A DNA stretch of 22,411 bases from an uncultured Rikenellaceae bacterium (GTDB lineage Bacteria > Bacteroidota > Bacteroidia > Bacteroidales > UBA932), in NCBI GenBank assembly GCA_937906485.1, contig CALCYB010000092.1, forward strand, positions 1 through 22,411, read 5' to 3'. A program made the position numbers and the translations under genes. Within the stretch, counting starts at the first letter, position 1. Each line of letters opens with the position of its first letter. This document shows positions 14,501 to 21,488 of the stretch, piece after piece. A model generated the notes under the pieces. That model made no database searches. It was not told where the DNA came from and saw only the letters and a program-made list of their open reading frames with translations.

Positions 14501-17500
14501 ATGAACCTAAGAAAAAGATTTGTTTCCGCATTGCTGGGCATGGCCTTGCTCTGCGTGTTTACGGCTTGTGAAAAGTCGGATGACACCATTACGGTGGTGG
14601 ACATCAAGACCGACATCACCGAGGCACAAGTTCCGCTGGAAGGTGGTAGTGTGACCGTAAACGTCACGTCCAATGTTGATTGGATCGTAGAAATGTATGT
14701 AAACAATGCTGCCGAAGGCGAGAATGAAGCCTGGGTACGTGAACGCGTAACCGTAACTCCTGAAGCAGGTACGGCCAGCAGCATGACGCCCGTTAAGATT
14801 TCCGTGGTGAAGAATACCGATGGTTATGAACGTGAATTTGTGGTCAAATTCCGTCCGACCAATGTGGATTCTCCCTATGCTCCCGTAAAGATTTTCCAAT
14901 CTGGAGACAAGAGCCGTTCTACCCGGATCTCCATTGCTGATGCCCGCAAGATGTATCAGGACAGCGGAGAAGACAAACTGACCGTGACCGAAAGCGTGAA
15001 GATCGGTGGGATCGTGGTTTCATCCCGTGACCCGCAAACGGTTAGCGAAGGCAACCTGATGATCCAGGACGGAACAGGCAAACACAGCGGTATCATCATT
15101 TACTCAAAATCCATCTGGGGTTTGTGTAACTTTGGTGACTCTGTGGAAGTTGAGTTGAAAGGTGGGGTATTGGAAACCTACTACGGCCTGACCCAATACA
15201 AGCCTACCGGTGATGCACAATTCAAACTCTTGAAAGAAAAAGCAGCTCCTTCCCCCGAATATGCAGAAGTGACCGGTGCTGAATTCATGTCCGGTGACTA
15301 TGAGTCACAATACGTGAAGATCGTTGCCGCTCAAGTTATTGATGCCGATCTGACCAAGACCATGAAAGACAGCCCGAAGGTGGAAACCGAAGACAAGAAC
15401 GTGTTCTTGATGTACTCACGCAGCAATGCTCCCTGGGCAGATCAAACCGTTCCGCAAGGTGCTGGTCCGCTGATCGGTCTGTGTGGCAGCTACAGCAATG
15501 TATGGCAATTGGTGCCCTCTGTGGCAGACGGTTTTGCCGGCATGACCGGTGAACGTTTCTCGGGTGCGCCGACCGTGAAGACCGGTGATGCAACCGAGGT
15601 GACCGGCAGCTCCGCTGTTTTGGCCGGTAGCTACACTTATGCCGGTGAAGAAACCATTTCTGCTGTGGGTATCGCTATGAAAGCCGCCGATGCAGAAACT
15701 TACGAATACTACGATGCTGAAACCATCGCCAACGAGTTTACCGTAACCGTAACCGGCTTGACCGATGGAACTACTTACAACTACTACGCTTATGTGAAGA
15801 TCGGTGAAGAAGAATACAAAGGCACTGAAAAGACCTTCCTGGCTTCTGACGAAGAAGTGGTGACAACTGTTGCTGAATTGGTAGCTGCTTTGCGTGACGG
15901 AGTGGAAAGTGGTGCATCAATGGCTACTTACGGAACATTGGAAGGTATCATCGCTGCTGTGAACGGAGAAGGTGGCAACTACTACAGCAAAGCCAGCCTG
16001 GTGGATGGCAATGGTGAAAAACTCTCCGGTATCATCCTCTACAACCCGGCATTCAACGAATTGGCTGTCGGTGACAAGATCCGTCTGAACTTGAGCAATG
16101 CCGTATACGACCTGTACAACGGTCTGCGTGAATTGAAGTGGAACGGTGAAGATACCCCGAACTTTGAAGTAGTCAGCTCCGGCAACGAATTCGTCATTCC
16201 TGAATTGACCCTTGCTGAAGCTTTGACTGACGAATACCAAGCTATGCGCGTTACCCTCAAAGACGTTTACACCACCGAAGAAGCTGGCGCTACCTGGTAT
16301 TCCGGTGATGCTTCTGCCTACAACGTAAACTTCTCTGACGGTGACAATACCATTCAAGTACGTACGACCAAATATGCGACTTGGAAAGATGAGTTGATTG
16401 CAACGGATGTAACCGCCAACTTGACCGGTGTGCTGGAAATCTATAAGGAAGCGGTTCAAATCTATCCGATCGACCGTGCTGATATTGCTTCGTTCTTGGG
16501 AGAACCCATGCCGCAAGTCACCACCGGTGATGCCGTGGATGTGACTTCGGATTCCGCTACCTTGAAAGGTGCTTACAGCTACGAAGGAAGTGAAACCATC
16601 AAGGCTGTCGGTTTTGAATACAAGGTCAGCACCGCTGAACACTACGAACAACAAACCGTAGAAGTGGCTGAAGAATTCGAATTGACCCTGACCGACCTGA
16701 TTCCCGAATCCACTTATGCTTATCGTGCCTATGTACTCATGGGTGATGAGGTGTTCTACGGTGCTGAAAAATACTTCACCCTGGAAGGCGCTCCTGAAAT
16801 CACCCTCACCGCTTCAGAACTGAATGCCATCCTCAAGACGTTGGATGATGGCGCATTGTTGGCGGCTCACGGTACTTATGTTGAAGGTATCGTTGCGGCA
16901 AACAATGATGAAGAAAACCTGAACCGTGGTCTTAGCGTGGTGGATGGAACGGGTGAACCGAACTCCGGCATCTATTTGTACAACAATGCACTCAATGGTG
17001 CGTTCGCTATCGGTGACCGTGTGAAGATCAAATTGGCGAATGCCAAACTGACCATCTACAACGGTTTGCGTGAAATCTGCTGGGATGCTTATGACAACGA
17101 AATCGAAGTGCTGAGCAGTGACAATACCTTTGTTACTCCGGAAATTACCGCTGCACAACTCAACAGTGACGATTACCAAGGTATGTTGGTTACAGTAGTG
17201 GGCCTGAACAGCGACAATGCGGAAGGTACCACCTGGGTAAAGGACGGCAAGACCACCAATACTTATTTTGTGGATGCAAACGGTGACAAAGTGGTTGTCC
17301 GTACCAGCAGTTATGTGGCCTGGGCAGACGAACAAATCGCAACCAACGTGGAAGGCAACATCACCGGTGTAGCACAAGTGTACAACTCTACGGTACAACT
17401 CTTCCCGAACTCAGCCGCTCATATTGCAGACTTTGCGAAGGTGCTTTCTTTGAGCCTGAACGGTTTTGACAACCTGACCAGCGAATCCGTAACCCTGCTG

Positions 17501-18868
17501 GGCAGCTATTCTTACGAAGGCGAAGGAACCGTTTCTGAAGTAGGTGTGGCTTACCGTGAAACTGCAGCTGCAGACGCTGCCTATACCCAAGTGGCCGCTG
17601 CTGACTTGAGCAATGAATTCTCTGTGAATGTGGAAGGACTGGCTGCTGCAACCTCTTATGATTTTGTTGCATACATCGTGATTGACGGTGTTGCCCAATA
17701 CAGTGCCGACGTATATAGCGTGACCACTCCTCAAAAAGAAGAAGTGATCCTGACGGTCAGCGGACTGGTTGCTGAACTCAAGAACCTAGAAAAAGGTGCT
17801 TCATTGGCAGCCCTGGGTACCTATGTAGAAGGTATCGTTGTGGGAACCAACGCAGATGAAAACCTGTACAAAGGTCTTGCGGTAGCCGATGGTACCGGTG
17901 AACCGAACTCCGCTATCTTCCTCTACAACACGACTGAATTCCACGCATTCCAAGTAGGTGACAAGGTTCGTATCAGCCTTCTGACCCCGACCTATGATAT
18001 TTACAATGGTCTTCGTCAGCTGAAATTCGCTTCCTACAACAACGATGTGGAAATCATCAGCAGTGGTAACACCACAGTTACTCCTCAGATTACAGTAGAT
18101 CAACTGCTCAGCGATGAATACCAGTCCCTGAATGTGGAAGTGGTTGACGTGAAAGCAGCTGCCTCTGCTGTCGGTACAACCTGGAGTGGTAACAAGACCT
18201 TTACGGATGCCAGCGGTTCCCAAGAATTTACAGTAACCACTTACAAGAACTGCTCATGGGCTGAAGAATTTATTTCTGACCAAACCGGTAGCATCACCGG
18301 TATCGCTTATGGACCGACTACATTGAAGCCGCAAGTACGTGCCGACATTTCTGAAGCCTTGTTCGGAGAAGAGCCCCAAGTGGAAGCTCCCGTAATCAGC
18401 GGAACGGCAGGTAACGGTGTTTATACCAGCAATGTGGAATTGCCGAAGACCTCTCCCAACGCTGCTGACGGTACTTACTACATTGAAACCATCAAGTGTG
18501 ACGGTACTGATACGGCATACACCAGCATGAAGATCGGTAAATCCAAAGGTGCCGGTTCTTACTCCATCAAGCCTGGTTTGACCGGAGACTACACCCTGAC
18601 TTTCTATGCTGTTGCATGGAAAGACAAAGCAACCACCGCTAACGTGAACATGATTGGCGAAGGTACTGTGAACGGAGCCACTTCAGCTGTGCTGGATCTG
18701 CAAACCAATGTGGGAGCATCCAATTCAGCTCCTTATACCGTTACCTTTGGTGATGCAGACTTCTACACTTTGACCATCAAAGGTGCAACAGCAGACACGA
18801 TGATTCAATTCTCTACAGAAGGTTGTGCCAACTACCGTGTGGTGTTCACCGGTATCAATGCCAACTAA
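14501..18868 (+). CDS. Large repeat-built lipoprotein: BACON-like, four DUF5689-like and three Fn3-like domains
   Basis: The 1455-residue protein starts with a lipoprotein signal (FTAC, lipid-modified C23). The next residues EKSDD are acidic, like the export signal that sends Bacteroidota lipoproteins to the cell surface. In order I see a BACON-like domain (about 29-134), DUF5689-like domains at 141-350, 453-666, 766-979 and 1081-1290, Fn3-like domains at 355-449, 669-762 and 981-1077, and an unrecognised beta-rich domain at 1295-1455. Each DUF5689-like unit has an OB-fold-like pattern: GxIVA..., VDGTGEPNSGI.LYN, hGDkVkI, YNGLRe. There is no catalytic motif, so binding of glycan, protein or nucleic acid at the surface is the most one can infer. 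The gene has its own promoter and terminator, no SusC/SusD partner, and codon use like the ribosomal genes, suggesting an abundant protein. Confidence 0.82.
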   Translation: MNLRKRFVSALLGMALLCVFTACEKSDDTITVVDIKTDITEAQVPLEGGSVTVNVTSNVDWIVEMYVNNAAEGENEAWVRERVTVTPEAGTASSMTPVKISVVKNTDGYEREFVVKFRPTNVDSPYAPVKIFQSGDKSRSTRISIADARKMYQDSGEDKLTVTESVKIGGIVVSSRDPQTVSEGNLMIQDGTGKHSGIIIYSKSIWGLCNFGDSVEVELKGGVLETYYGLTQYKPTGDAQFKLLKEKAAPSPEYAEVTGAEFMSGDYESQYVKIVAAQVIDADLTKTMKDSPKVETEDKNVFLMYSRSNAPWADQTVPQGAGPLIGLCGSYSNVWQLVPSVADGFAGMTGERFSGAPTVKTGDATEVTGSSAVLAGSYTYAGEETISAVGIAMKAADAETYEYYDAETIANEFTVTVTGLTDGTTYNYYAYVKIGEEEYKGTEKTFLASDEEVVTTVAELVAALRDGVESGASMATYGTLEGIIAAVNGEGGNYYSKASLVDGNGEKLSGIILYNPAFNELAVGDKIRLNLSNAVYDLYNGLRELKWNGEDTPNFEVVSSGNEFVIPELTLAEALTDEYQAMRVTLKDVYTTEEAGATWYSGDASAYNVNFSDGDNTIQVRTTKYATWKDELIATDVTANLTGVLEIYKEAVQIYPIDRADIASFLGEPMPQVTTGDAVDVTSDSATLKGAYSYEGSETIKAVGFEYKVSTAEHYEQQTVEVAEEFELTLTDLIPESTYAYRAYVLMGDEVFYGAEKYFTLEGAPEITLTASELNAILKTLDDGALLAAHGTYVEGIVAANNDEENLNRGLSVVDGTGEPNSGIYLYNNALNGAFAIGDRVKIKLANAKLTIYNGLREICWDAYDNEIEVLSSDNTFVTPEITAAQLNSDDYQGMLVTVVGLNSDNAEGTTWVKDGKTTNTYFVDANGDKVVVRTSSYVAWADEQIATNVEGNITGVAQVYNSTVQLFPNSAAHIADFAKVLSLSLNGFDNLTSESVTLLGSYSYEGEGTVSEVGVAYRETAAADAAYTQVAAADLSNEFSVNVEGLAAATSYDFVAYIVIDGVAQYSADVYSVTTPQKEEVILTVSGLVAELKNLEKGASLAALGTYVEGIVVGTNADENLYKGLAVADGTGEPNSAIFLYNTTEFHAFQVGDKVRISLLTPTYDIYNGLRQLKFASYNNDVEIISSGNTTVTPQITVDQLLSDEYQSLNVEVVDVKAAASAVGTTWSGNKTFTDASGSQEFTVTTYKNCSWAEEFISDQTGSITGIAYGPTTLKPQVRADISEALFGEEPQVEAPVISGTAGNGVYTSNVELPKTSPNAADGTYYIETIKCDGTDTAYTSMKIGKSKGAGSYSIKPGLTGDYTLTFYAVAWKDKATTANVNMIGEGTVNGATSAVLDLQTNVGASNSAPYTVTFGDADFYTLTIKGATADTMIQFSTEGCANYRVVFTGINAN
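14921..15847 (+). repeat. Divergent repeat unit A (DUF5689-like + Fn3-like) in the lipoprotein gene
   Basis: Codons 141-449. It has the same domain order as units B and C, but the DUF5689-like part is much diverged (for example IQDGTGKHSGIIIYS where C has VDGTGEPNSGIYLYN). It looks like the oldest or most specialised copy. Confidence 0.6.
15857..16786 (+). repeat. Repeat unit B (DUF5689-like + Fn3-like) in the lipoprotein gene
   Basis: Codons 453-762. Key positions are VDGNGEKLSGIILYN (501-515), VGDKIRLNL and YNGLRELKW, then the Fn3-like part with TTGDAVDVTSDSATLKGAYS. It recurs about 940 bases later as unit C. Confidence 0.75.
16796..17731 (+). repeat. Repeat unit C (DUF5689-like + Fn3-like) in the lipoprotein gene
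   Basis: Codons 766-1077. GTYVEGIVAANNDEENL, VDGTGEPNSGIYLYN and YNGLREICW align with units B and D. DNA identity to unit D is high in short blocks: GGTGAACCGAACTCCG occurs in both. Confidence 0.78.
17741..18370 (+). repeat. Repeat unit D (DUF5689-like only) in the lipoprotein gene
   Basis: Codons 1081-1290. GTYVEGIVVGTNADENL, ADGTGEPNSAIFLYN and YNGLRQLKF are the closest match to unit C. The Fn3-like half is missing and is replaced by the unrecognised C-terminal domain. Confidence 0.78.
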
Positions 18869-18896
18869 GCACTGGAAGAATTCATCCTACATACGA

Positions 18897-18930
18897 AAAG
18901 AGAGTGACGATGTGATCAGTCACTCTCTTT
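18897..18930. terminator. Bidirectional terminator between convergent genes
   Basis: AAAGAGAGTGAC pairs perfectly with GTCACTCTCTTT (12 bp) around a 10-base loop. On the plus strand a T-rich CTTTCTTTG tail includes and follows the stem; on the minus strand the stem is followed by TTTTCG. It lies between the lipoprotein (ends 18868) and the serine hydrolase (ends 18977) and can serve both. Confidence 0.75.
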
Positions 18931-18976
18931 CTTTGTTGTTGTGGGTCAGATGCCTGTTCTTGTGCAGCGTTGCCGA

Positions 18977-20212
18977 TTACCGCATTGCTCCGGCTACTAC
19001 GTTGGAAACGGTGGCGCGAAGGCGGGTCAATCCTCCCTTGTCGTAGGGGTGAACGCGGTGAGCCAGGATGATGACGGCACATTCATTTTCCATGTCCATA
19101 ACGATGGAGGTGCCGGTGTAGCCGGTGTGGCAGATGGTCTTTTCGCGGTCAAAGAAATCACCACGGATGGAGGCACTGCCGGAGCAGTTGTCCCAACCCA
19201 GGGCGCGGCCTACTCCGTCGGAAAGGTATTCGGGTACGCGGATCATGGTTTCAATGGTGGACGGAGCCAGCACACGTTCGCCATCCAGTTCCCCTCCGTT
19301 CATCAGGGCGGCGCAGAGGCGGGCCAGGTCTTCCGCAGTGGAGAAGACTCCGGCATTCCCGGAGTTGCCGGCATTGATGCGGCGGGCAATCGGGTCGTGG
19401 ACTTGGCCGATCAAGGGCATTCCGTCCGCCTGGATTTCTGTCGGGGCACAAGCCGCGAGAATGGCTCCCTCCGGATTGTAAGCCGTATGTTCCATGCCCA
19501 TGGGTCGGAAGACGTGTTCTTCCACGTATTCTTCAAATTTCTGACCGGTGACGACTTCCACGATGTTGTGCAGGGTAACAAAATTCAGGCAGCTGTACAA
19601 GCCTTTGGTACCGGGACGGAAACGGCGGCCGGTCTCCGTGGCGATGTAACGGATCAGACTGTCCGGGGTGTGTTCTCCAAATCGTTTTACGTAGGCATCT
19701 ACACCGACATAGGCATCGATTCCCGAGCTGTGGGTGAGCAGGTCAATGATACGGATCGAGGTGGTCTTTCCGGTTTCAGGGTCGGTCCAGGGTTTGAAGT
19801 CGGGGATGTAGCGGCTGACCGGGTCGTTGAGCCGGATCTGACCGTTTTCCAGCAGTTGCATAACGGCCATCGTGGTACCGACACATTTGCTGACAGAGGC
19901 CAGGTCAAAGACCGTTTCGGGGGTCATGGCAACCGTATCCGGATAGACCGATTGGTTGCCCAGGGCATTCAGGTAAACCAGTTTTCCGTGGCGTACCACC
20001 GCCCATACGGCGCCGGGAATTTCTCCGGCATCAATGGCCGCTTGAATCAGGGCATCTGCCTTGAGCAGTTGTTGCCCGTCCATGCCGGCTTCTTCGGGTG
20101 CTACCTTTTCAAAGGTGCAGGAATGATCCGGTTCAAAGATCTTCCAGGTGATTAAACTCGCGTAGAGGGTGATGATCAACGCGAGGATGATTGCAGCAGT
20201 TTTTTTTGTCAT
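18977..20212 (-). CDS. Serine hydrolase of the class C beta-lactamase / penicillin-binding-protein-like family
   Basis: The 411-residue protein has an N-terminal hydrophobic segment (about 8-25) that is a membrane anchor or signal, so the enzyme acts in the periplasm. The catalytic elements of the family are present: S106-V-S-K109 (SxxK), Y206-S-C-L-N210 (the Tyr motif, usually YSDLNF in close relatives), LLTHSSGI at 158-165 and H362-T-G. Members include esterases, D-amino-acid peptidases and peptidoglycan-acting enzymes; the substrate is unknown and true beta-lactamase activity is unlikely to be the main role. It begins 3 bp after trmB and is the last gene of the ricT-gldH-trmB operon. A run of eight A residues lies in codons 2-5 (20200-20207). 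Confidence 0.85.
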   Translation of the reverse strand: MTKKTAAIILALIITLYASLITWKIFEPDHSCTFEKVAPEEAGMDGQQLLKADALIQAAIDAGEIPGAVWAVVRHGKLVYLNALGNQSVYPDTVAMTPETVFDLASVSKCVGTTMAVMQLLENGQIRLNDPVSRYIPDFKPWTDPETGKTTSIRIIDLLTHSSGIDAYVGVDAYVKRFGEHTPDSLIRYIATETGRRFRPGTKGLYSCLNFVTLHNIVEVVTGQKFEEYVEEHVFRPMGMEHTAYNPEGAILAACAPTEIQADGMPLIGQVHDPIARRINAGNSGNAGVFSTAEDLARLCAALMNGGELDGERVLAPSTIETMIRVPEYLSDGVGRALGWDNCSGSASIRGDFFDREKTICHTGYTGTSIVMDMENECAVIILAHRVHPYDKGGLTRLRATVSNVVAGAMR

Positions 20213-20215
20213 AAG

Positions 20216-20953
20216 TCAGGGTTTTTCAGGGTTTTCAGGATCTTCAGGGTTGTCGGTGTTATCGGTGTTGAGTTTGAAGCGAAGGTAGGTGATGGGCAGC
20301 CCTTGGGCGAGAAAATATTGCTCGTAGAAGGTCTTTACCGAGAGGATTTCGTCATCTGCTGCGCGGCCGCTTCCGTAGATGTCGTTGTCGGCTTCAATCA
20401 GGTGGTGTCCTCCGGCTTGAATGACTTCCAGGGTGGATTCGTGCAGGAGCTGGCTGTCGGTCTTCAGGTGGATGGTCCCGGTTTCGGAGCCGTCGTCAGC
20501 GGTACGCAGGAATTTGCGGTAGCGCGAGAGGAAGAGTTCACTGGTGAGACGTTTTCGGGGTTTGTGTACTTGGGGATCGGCAAAAGTCACCCAGATCTGG
20601 GAGACTTCATCCTGTGCAAAAAGGGATTCGATAAATTCAATCCGGATACGCAGGAATGCTACGTTGGGCAATGGTTTTTCTGTGGCATACTTTGCGCCTT
20701 TCCAGAGCCGTGCGCCTTTGATGTCCACGCCGATGTAATTGTTCTCGGGATGGCGTTCGGCCAATGCGATGGTGTATTCTCCTTTTCCACAACCCAGTTC
20801 CAGGATGATGGGGTGGTCATTTCCGAACATCTCTTCACCCCATCTGCCTTTCAAGGGGTGGTCTTTATGGAAGATCTCTTCCATGTCCGGCTGCACCAGA
20901 CAGCGGAAGGTTTCATTTTCTTTGAATTTGAAAAGTTTGTTTTTACTGCTCAT
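20216..20953 (-). CDS. trmB: tRNA (guanine-N7-)-methyltransferase TrmB
   Basis: The 245-residue methyltransferase carries the SAM-binding motif I E52-L-G-C-G-K-G-E, an acidic turn after strand 2 (GVDIKGARLWKG), the FADPQVHKPRKRLTS segment that replaces the PDPW-KKRH of E. coli TrmB, LKTDSQLL, and the C-terminal YEQYFLAQGLPITYLRF. It methylates G46 in the variable loop of tRNAs. The final 17 residues are an Asn/Asp/Pro/Glu repeat that looks like a species-specific addition. The start codon overlaps the end of gldH by 11 bp and the serine hydrolase follows after 3 bp, so all are co-transcribed. Confidence 0.93.
   Translation of the reverse strand: MSSKNKLFKFKENETFRCLVQPDMEEIFHKDHPLKGRWGEEMFGNDHPIILELGCGKGEYTIALAERHPENNYIGVDIKGARLWKGAKYATEKPLPNVAFLRIRIEFIESLFAQDEVSQIWVTFADPQVHKPRKRLTSELFLSRYRKFLRTADDGSETGTIHLKTDSQLLHESTLEVIQAGGHHLIEADNDIYGSGRAADDEILSVKTFYEQYFLAQGLPITYLRFKLNTDNTDNPEDPENPEKP
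20219..20269 (-). repeat. Tandem-repeat-derived acidic tail of trmB
   Basis: The last 17 codons encode NTDNTDNPEDPENPEKP. The DNA is made of near-repeats of a 6-9-base unit (TTCAGGGTT, GTCGGTGTT, ATCGGTGTT on the plus strand). It lies outside the conserved methyltransferase fold. Confidence 0.65.
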
Positions 20954-21488
20954 GGTCTTCAGGTATACAAGTCAGGCCAAAACAATGCAGGCCTGTAATG
21001 GGTTCTTGGGAGAGGAATCGGAGGGTCAGCTGCCATTCTCCGGTTTCGTCCGGACGGATGCCCTCGCGGTAGTTCCAGGTAAGGTCATTGCCGGCATGGG
21101 TGGTGATCAGGGTGATCTCTTCCGGAAGCCCCTCTTGGCGGCATTGGGCCAGGTAGGCTTCAATGCGTCTTCGCTCTACCGGAAGGCGGACCTGTTCGCG
21201 ATAAATCTTGCCGGAAGGGGAGGTGGCCACAACCTCCAGATCCCAGAAAGGAACAGGCAATCGCTGTTCGGTCCGGGCGGTGAAGCCAATCCGGTAGGAG
21301 ACTCCGGCATCCGGCATGGGCGCCACAAAATGCAGTGAATCGGTGGCTGTGATGCCTTCTGGAGCGATGGCACACAATTGATGCGTCGGTACGGGCTCCT
21401 TGCAGGAAACCATAGCGACGGCTAATAGCATGGACAAGAAGAAGGACGGTATCCGTCTATTCTCCTTTGTTTTTGGACGGCTTCCCAT
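20943..21488 (-). CDS. gldH: Probable gliding-motility lipoprotein GldH
   Basis: The protein is 181 residues from the ATG at 21488. It has a basic n-region, a hydrophobic stretch (IPSFFLSMLLAVAMV) and a lipobox ending in S28-C29, so it is an envelope lipoprotein. Family-like features are the mature length of about 150, a central beta-rich part (VPFWDLEVVATSPSGKIYREQ) and the C-terminal ETGEWQLTLRFLSQEPITGLHCFGL. The assignment rests mainly on position: in Bacteroidota a GldH-family lipoprotein gene commonly follows the PSP1/ricT gene, and non-gliding gut species also keep it, so motility is not implied. The frame is open to 21692 inside ricT, but that part lacks a signal and reads as out-of-frame ricT. 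The chosen start overlaps the ricT end by 32 bp; an internal ATG at 21431 would destroy the signal's n-region. Confidence 0.65.
   Translation of the reverse strand: MGSRPKTKENRRIPSFFLSMLLAVAMVSCKEPVPTHQLCAIAPEGITATDSLHFVAPMPDAGVSYRIGFTARTEQRLPVPFWDLEVVATSPSGKIYREQVRLPVERRRIEAYLAQCRQEGLPEEITLITTHAGNDLTWNYREGIRPDETGEWQLTLRFLSQEPITGLHCFGLTCIPEDHEQ

Noticed and set aside
14921..18370. CRISPR-like or transposon repeats in the lipoprotein region
   Set aside because: The repeats are about 940 bases, in frame and diverged at the DNA level; they encode protein domains, with no spacers or inverted ends.
18941..20155. A 404-codon plus-strand frame opposite the serine hydrolase
   Set aside because: The hydrolase has SxxK, Tyr and HTG motifs in order. 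The opposite frame is Gly/Val/Asp-rich shadow sequence starting inside the terminator region.
18977..20212. True beta-lactamase resistance gene
   Set aside because: The SxxK/Tyr/HTG set is shared by many esterases and peptidases; the operon context with trmB and gldH and the membrane anchor give no reason to infer antibiotic resistance.
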